64,000 nt of DNA. Origin: Thermoflexibacter ruber (GTDB lineage: Bacteria > Bacteroidota > Bacteroidia > Cytophagales > Thermoflexibacteraceae). The stretch's first letter is position 1, and every line of letters begins with the position of its first letter. The notes under the pieces are model-generated. The model was not told the DNA's origin and ran no database searches. It saw nothing but the letters and a program-made list of their open reading frames with translations. Below, piece after piece: positions 61,365-64,000 of the stretch. The stretch covers positions 22,976 to 86,975 of the forward strand of contig NZ_FONY01000024.1 of the NCBI RefSeq assembly GCF_900113045.1, written 5' to 3'. The translations under genes were made by a program, and so were the position numbers.

Positions 61365-62651
61365 TTAATAGTGGCACTTAGAACACTCTAAACCGCCAAT
61401 ATTTTCCACTTTCATTGGTTGCTTAGAATACTTAGAGTGCATTTCCAATAAGTTATCGTAATAGCCGTTTCCTTTGGCATTTACCTCCGTTTTGCGGTGG
61501 CAGTCTATACACCAACCCATTGTGAGCAAAGAAACTTGCTGCACTACTTCCATTTCTTTGATATTTCCATGACAGTTAGTACAATCCAAACCTGCTACCT
61601 TCACATGTTGGGCGTGGTTGAAGTAAGCCAAGTCAGGAAGGTTGTGAACTCTTACCCACTGAATAGGCTCGTCGTTTTCTACTGCTTTGTATATCAAATC
61701 CATATTTGGAGAAGTCGTTTTAATTGCATTATGGCAATTCATACACACATAAGGTCCAGGGATACTTGCGTGTTTGCTTTTCTCCACTGTATGGTGGCAG
61801 TACTTACAATCTATTTCATACTGACCCGCATGTAACTTGTGAGAGAAAGGAATAGGCTGGTCTGGTGCATATCCTTGTTGTACCCCAATAGTAACAAGAG
61901 CCTCAGTGGCTACCTTTAAGACCAACGCCACAAATACAAAACTTACAATCCCTACGAAACCTCTACTTGTCAATATTTTGCCCCATTCTACTTTTTGCTC
62001 TAAAATTGCTCTATCTGCTTCGCTCAATGCTTTTTCTTTTGCTAAATACTTGGTCAAAACTGAACCTAACATAGCTAATACCGCCAGAACCACTACAAGC
62101 AGAGTAGCTAAGGCTACTACAATACCCACTAACAAGCCTGAGTTAGATTCTGTTGGGTTTTGAGGTGTACCTGGCTCTCCCGTAGGTGGAGTTTTCGCCA
62201 CAGTAGGATTATCAGTTTCTTTTTTCACCCAAGAAAGAATAGCTACAATCTCATCGTCTTTTAAAAAGTCGTGGTTAGGCATGAACTGATTATATTGCTT
62301 ATACAAAGCTACTGCGTAAGCATCTCCGCTTTCTATGGTTTTTTGAGGATACTTAATAAAATTAATCAACCAAGGAATATTGCGACGTTCATAGACCTTT
62401 GCCAAAGCAGGACCTACTACTTTTGCATTGACCGCATGGCATTGCTTACAATTTCCGTTGAAAAGTTCTTCCCCTTTCGCAATCACATCTGCGTTGTCGG
62501 ACAAGCCGCCTGCTGCTCCTCCTGTCTGCGTAGTATTATCGGTAGTACCGTTTCCTTGAGTAGTGCCGTCGTCTTGTGCGAAAGCAAACATACTCACCAA
62601 TAAAAAGGCAAAAAGAAAAGATAAAATGCGAGTTGTTATAGACTTTGACAT
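61365..62651 (-). CDS. actA: Alternative complex III subunit ActA (multihaem cytochrome c)
   Basis: A 428-residue cytochrome. In order: signal peptide (about 1-25), a Gly/Thr/Gln-rich linker, a monohaem cytochrome c domain with CKQCH (about 73-77), a Pro/Thr-rich linker, a transmembrane helix (about 173-199; GLLVGIVVALATLLVVVLAV), a second helix (about 233-255) and a five-haem domain. The five sites are CKYCH, CMNCH, CTNCH, CIDCH and CSKCH. So there are six CxxCH motifs, one more than the classical pentahaem ActA, the extra one coming from the N-terminal domain common in Bacteroidota. It collects electrons from ActB. First gene of the operon, with a good promoter upstream. Confidence 0.93.
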   Translation of the reverse strand: MSKSITTRILSFLFAFLLVSMFAFAQDDGTTQGNGTTDNTTQTGGAAGGLSDNADVIAKGEELFNGNCKQCHAVNAKVVGPALAKVYERRNIPWLINFIKYPQKTIESGDAYAVALYKQYNQFMPNHDFLKDDEIVAILSWVKKETDNPTVAKTPPTGEPGTPQNPTESNSGLLVGIVVALATLLVVVLAVLAMLGSVLTKYLAKEKALSEADRAILEQKVEWGKILTSRGFVGIVSFVFVALVLKVATEALVTIGVQQGYAPDQPIPFSHKLHAGQYEIDCKYCHHTVEKSKHASIPGPYVCMNCHNAIKTTSPNMDLIYKAVENDEPIQWVRVHNLPDLAYFNHAQHVKVAGLDCTNCHGNIKEMEVVQQVSLLTMGWCIDCHRKTEVNAKGNGYYDNLLEMHSKYSKQPMKVENIGGLECSKCHY

Positions 62652-62748
62652 ATATATATTTATTTTATCAAATTGGCTAATACGATTTCAAAAATTTAAA
62701 AATCATTTACTTACCTCACTAAACTTCTCAAAGTATTCAATTTTGATA

Positions 62749-62779
62749 CAAAACTAACAGCAAAATCAATCTTTGCAAA
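62749..62779 (-). promoter_or_regulatory. Promoter of the act-cta respiratory operon
   Basis: On the minus strand TTTG (complement of 62776-62779), a 19-base spacer and TAGTTTTG (complement of 62749-62756) match the Bacteroidota promoter in sequence and spacing. The start site would be near 62742, giving a leader of about 90 bases ahead of actA. Confidence 0.65.
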
Positions 62780-62918
62780 TGATTCATAGAATTAATTGCT
62801 ACAAAATAAATGTGCGTGAGTCGAATTTTCAATAGAAACGTAAAAATATGTAAACTAATTACATCAATTTAGAATTGTTCTAAATAAACTTGGTAGCTTA
62901 GATTTTTGATATTTCTCT

Positions 62919-63062
62919 AAGTAATTGTGCAAAAATAACCATTCCATCTCCACCCCTTAGCTTTCTGGGAAGGGAGTTAAAATATTGATAATCAAAGAGA
63001 TTTACCCTTTGAGAAAAGATTTAGATAGCAGCAGAAGGTTGTTTTAATTTGCACAATTACTT
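62919..63062. repeat. 144-base block with perfect 14-base inverted ends
   Basis: AAGTAATTGTGCAA (62919-62932) is repeated exactly in inverse orientation as TTGCACAATTACTT (63049-63062). The inside has no open frame; CCACCCCTTAG and GGGAAGGGAG within it are partly complementary. The right end is 10 bases from the stop of the next gene. It could be a small mobile element or an extended hairpin. Confidence 0.45.
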
Positions 63063-63071
63063 ATTTTGAGT

Positions 63072-63830
63072 TTAGTCCAACTTTGTTTTAAGTTTAGGAA
63101 TTTTCTCAAAAAAAGCCTCCTTGTACTCTCGCCCAATCACTAATTCTTTGTCGCGAATCCAGAGGCTGCTATTGGCAATGCGGCGCACATGAGGTAGGTT
63201 TACTAAATGTTGTTTGGAAATTCTAATGAAAGTAGGGTCAGTGAGTTGTGCTTCTATAGTTTTTATATTGGTAGAAATAACAAAATGGCTATCAGCCGTA
63301 TAGAGGGTAGAAATATAGCCGTCGGCTTCTAAGTACAAAATGTCTTGCTTCCACACTTTTTCATGTCCACCTTGCTTAGAAGGAACAAAAACAGCATCTT
63401 TTAATGCTTTTTCCGTATCCCACCACCCGCTTTGGGGCTTAGCTTGGTTTTGAAAAGCATAAAAATTGTGAATAGCTAAGTCAATGCTTATCACAAAATC
63501 TTCGGTGCGGAAAGGTTTTAAAATATAGGCAGAAGGGTGAGCAAGCATCGCACGCTTTACCATAGCCTGCTCGCTGTGCGCTGTCAAGAAAATAATAGGA
63601 AGCTGGGCAATCTGATTGATGGCTTTGGCTGTTTCTATGCCATCTTTGTTTCCTGCTATTTTGATGTCTAATAAAACTAAATCAGGCAGGTCTTTTTTTA
63701 CTACATTGATTGCTTCTTCATAAGTACGCACTGTGCCTATAATTTCATAGCCAAAAGCAGTCAATTTTTCTTCGATGTCTGCCGCAGTCAGTGTTTCGTC
63801 TTCTACGATTAGTATTCTCACAGTTTTCAT
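63072..63830 (-). CDS. LytTR-family response regulator
   Basis: A 252-residue regulator from ATG 63830; a frame from TTG 63878 is less likely because it starts within the -7 region of the promoter at 63880-63911. The receiver domain (about 1-120) has IVEDE, the phospho-acceptor D55 in LVLLDIKIAG, and LKPFRTEDF with the conserved lysine. The LytTR domain (about 150-250) has QDILYLEADGYISTLYTADS, IRISKQHLVNLPHVRRIANS and LVIGREYKEAFFEKIP. It should bind DNA on phosphorylation. No kinase gene is adjacent within the window; the kinase may lie upstream beyond the right edge. Confidence 0.93.
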   Translation of the reverse strand: MKTVRILIVEDETLTAADIEEKLTAFGYEIIGTVRTYEEAINVVKKDLPDLVLLDIKIAGNKDGIETAKAINQIAQLPIIFLTAHSEQAMVKRAMLAHPSAYILKPFRTEDFVISIDLAIHNFYAFQNQAKPQSGWWDTEKALKDAVFVPSKQGGHEKVWKQDILYLEADGYISTLYTADSHFVISTNIKTIEAQLTDPTFIRISKQHLVNLPHVRRIANSSLWIRDKELVIGREYKEAFFEKIPKLKTKLD

Positions 63831-63879
63831 AGTTGAATGTTCGGGTTTAAAGGTGATACGCAAAAAATCAGCTTGCAAG

Positions 63880-63911
63880 CAAATTTATTCTTTTCTAATT
63901 AAGTGCACCAA
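63880..63911 (-). promoter_or_regulatory. Promoter of the LytTR regulator gene
   Basis: On the minus strand TTG (complement of 63909-63911), a 21-base spacer and TAAATTTG (complement of 63880-63887) fit the Bacteroidota consensus. The start site would be near 63873, about 43 bases ahead of ATG 63830. The box overlaps the near-palindrome GCACCAATTGTGC. Confidence 0.45.
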
Positions 63912-64000
63912 TTGTGCTAGTTAAAATATAAAGTTTTTTATATCTAAGATAGGTTGTTGAGTTATAAAGTTTAAATAAATAGCAAAAGTTAGGGATGTTA

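Larger units (their letters stand above)
62652..63071. other. Intergenic region: actA promoter and a small inverted-repeat block
   Basis: This 420-base gap holds the act operon promoter at 62749-62779 and a 144-base block with 14-base inverted ends at 62919-63062, both listed separately. No coding frame or RNA gene was recognised in the remaining AT-rich sequence. Confidence 0.6.

Noticed and set aside
1..64000. CRISPR arrays, rRNA genes, intact insertion sequences or prophage genes
   Set aside because: I looked for regular direct repeats, transposase motifs and rRNA signatures and found none that stand up.

Overview
The window looks like part of a chromosome from a Bacteroidota bacterium, most likely of the Cytophagia/Cytophagales type. 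The DNA is AT-rich (roughly 35-40% GC by eye). It encodes alternative complex III followed by cytochrome c oxidase, a type IX secretion (T9SS) plug protein and a T9SS-tagged cellulase, TPR sensor kinases with LytTR regulators, a GYDIA-type GHMP kinase and a DUF5686 outer-membrane protein. Several promoters match the Bacteroidota form (TTG or TTTG, about 19-22 bases, then TAnnTTTG). No rRNA, CRISPR array or intact transposase was seen.

Layout. 1-9.4 kb: a cut-off TPR protein, recG, a large secreted ThuA/sugar-dehydrogenase/PKD/haem-c fusion, a redoxin and a TPR hybrid-type histidine kinase. 9.4-9.9 kb: a non-coding block flanked by 33-base inverted repeats that looks like a small non-autonomous mobile element. 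9.9-17 kb: GH5 cellulase with T9SS tail, GHMP kinase, a retropepsin-like protein, a small lipoprotein, the T9SS plug protein and CinA. 17-19 kb: an accessory patch with a decapitated MarR gene and an HrgA-like HTH protein carrying a PD-(D/E)xK-like nuclease signature. 18.7-20.8 kb: ECF sigma factor, membrane anti-sigma-like protein and a small cytochrome b5 protein in one run. 20.8-26.4 kb: trigger factor, tRNA-Leu(UAG), cystathionine beta-synthase and a stand-alone NuoL. 26.6-35.4 kb: a zinc-ribbon protein, then eight consecutive minus-strand genes for secreted, lipoprotein or membrane proteins of no recognised family. 35.6-38.2 kb: a LytS-type TPR kinase broken by one in-frame amber codon, followed by its LytTR regulator.

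38-50.7 kb is mixed housekeeping: conserved hypotheticals, an oligopeptide-type binding lipoprotein, exonuclease III, an ATP-grasp-like protein, a stand-alone NuoI, methylmalonyl-CoA epimerase, an EVE protein, a DUF5686 outer-membrane protein and an EnvC-like murein hydrolase activator. 50.7-62.7 kb is one long minus-strand respiratory unit, actA-actB-actC-actD-actE-actF-ctaC-ctaD, with a good promoter upstream of actA and a strong terminator after ctaD. It would carry electrons from menaquinol through alternative complex III to the haem-copper oxidase. 63 kb holds another LytTR regulator.

Most worth following up: the amber-split kinase, the eight-gene secreted/lipoprotein cluster (no known function, somewhat GC-richer by eye, punctuated by a family of palindromic repeats), the HrgA-like putative nuclease, and the two small inverted-repeat elements.
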